A stretch of 5,083 bases of DNA, taken from assembly GCA_015229045.1 (NCBI GenBank), contig JADGCJ010000211.1, forward strand, positions 1 through 5,083, read 5' to 3'. Source of the stretch: Magnetococcales bacterium (GTDB lineage: Bacteria > Pseudomonadota > Magnetococcia > Magnetococcales > DC0425bin3). How positions within the stretch are numbered: the stretch's first letter is position 1; each line of letters begins with the position of its first letter. A model generated the notes under the pieces. That model had not been told where the DNA came from. It did not search any database and saw nothing but the letters and a program-made list of their open reading frames with translations. Positions 5,006 through 5,083 of the stretch are shown here, one piece after another. Position numbers and translations under genes: made by a program.

Positions 5006-5083
5006 GCCTCTCGGTAGTAGGATCGCATGATCCCCCCGAGGGCCTCCTTGCTCCGGATCGACTCGGTCTCCTGGGGTTTGAAG
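4999..5083 (-). CDS. C-terminal end of an unidentified protein (5' part outside window)
   Basis: The minus strand is open from the right edge to a TGA at 4999-5001, giving 27 residues that contain KPQETESIRSKEALGG and end IMRSYYREAA. I do not recognise the family. It is treated as a real gene end because most of its codons finish in G or C, as in hsdM and rhuM, while the opposite frame over the same stretch does not show this bias. It lies about 150 bases upstream of the half-hsdS start, in the same direction. A chance open frame remains possible at this length. Confidence 0.45.
   Translation of the reverse strand, partial: FKPQETESIRSKEALGGIMRSYYREAA

Noticed and set aside
4939..5083. Plus-strand frame open from an ATG at 4939 to the window end
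   Set aside because: Third-position bias over 4999-5082 favours the minus-strand frame; no ribosome binding site and no recognisable sequence.
1..5083. CRISPR array, tRNA, rRNA or riboswitch
   Set aside because: No regularly spaced repeats, no tRNA-like cloverleaf arms and no rRNA motifs were seen on reading both strands; nearly all sequence is explained by genes.

Overview
The window holds most of a type I restriction-modification (hsd) locus on the minus strand. It lies between an insertion sequence at the left edge and the end of an unidentified gene at the right edge. Base composition is moderately GC-rich, and third codon positions in hsdM, rhuM and the right-edge gene are mostly G or C. 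Protein wording is typical of Proteobacteria (beta/gamma-like), but nothing here fixes the genus.

Layout from left to right: (1) 1-210, the right end of an IS5-family element: the C-terminus of its transposase on the plus strand (2-190) and a terminal inverted repeat ending at 210. (2) 196-1263, hsdS on the minus strand, the specificity subunit, cut inside its second target-recognition domain by the IS; its last four residues and stop codon come from IS sequence. (3) 1244-2299, a RhuM-family protein with a helix-turn-helix-like N-terminus. (4) 2296-3861, hsdM, an intact N6-adenine methyltransferase subunit. (5) 3874-3906, a strong minus-strand intrinsic terminator immediately before the hsdM ribosome binding site, with a candidate internal promoter upstream of it. 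(6) 3916-4164, a small DUF2188 protein. (7) 4165-4274, an intergenic gap with a terminator-like hairpin facing the plus strand. (8) 4275-4847, a single-TRD 'half' HsdS, with a candidate promoter and a dyad upstream. (9) 4999-5083, the C-terminal end of another minus-strand gene.

Transcription of the locus runs right to left: half-HsdS, DUF2188, (terminator), HsdM, RhuM, HsdS. The hsdM/rhuM junction is a 4-base GTGA overlap and rhuM/hsdS overlap by 20 bases, so these three are translationally coupled. No hsdR lies in the window; it may sit beyond the IS. The most notable points are an operon that pairs one HsdM with two different S-type proteins (one full-type, one half), two small accessory genes of unclear role built into it, an attenuator-like element that could set the HsdM level, and an IS insertion that has turned the full-type HsdS into a 1.5-TRD protein.
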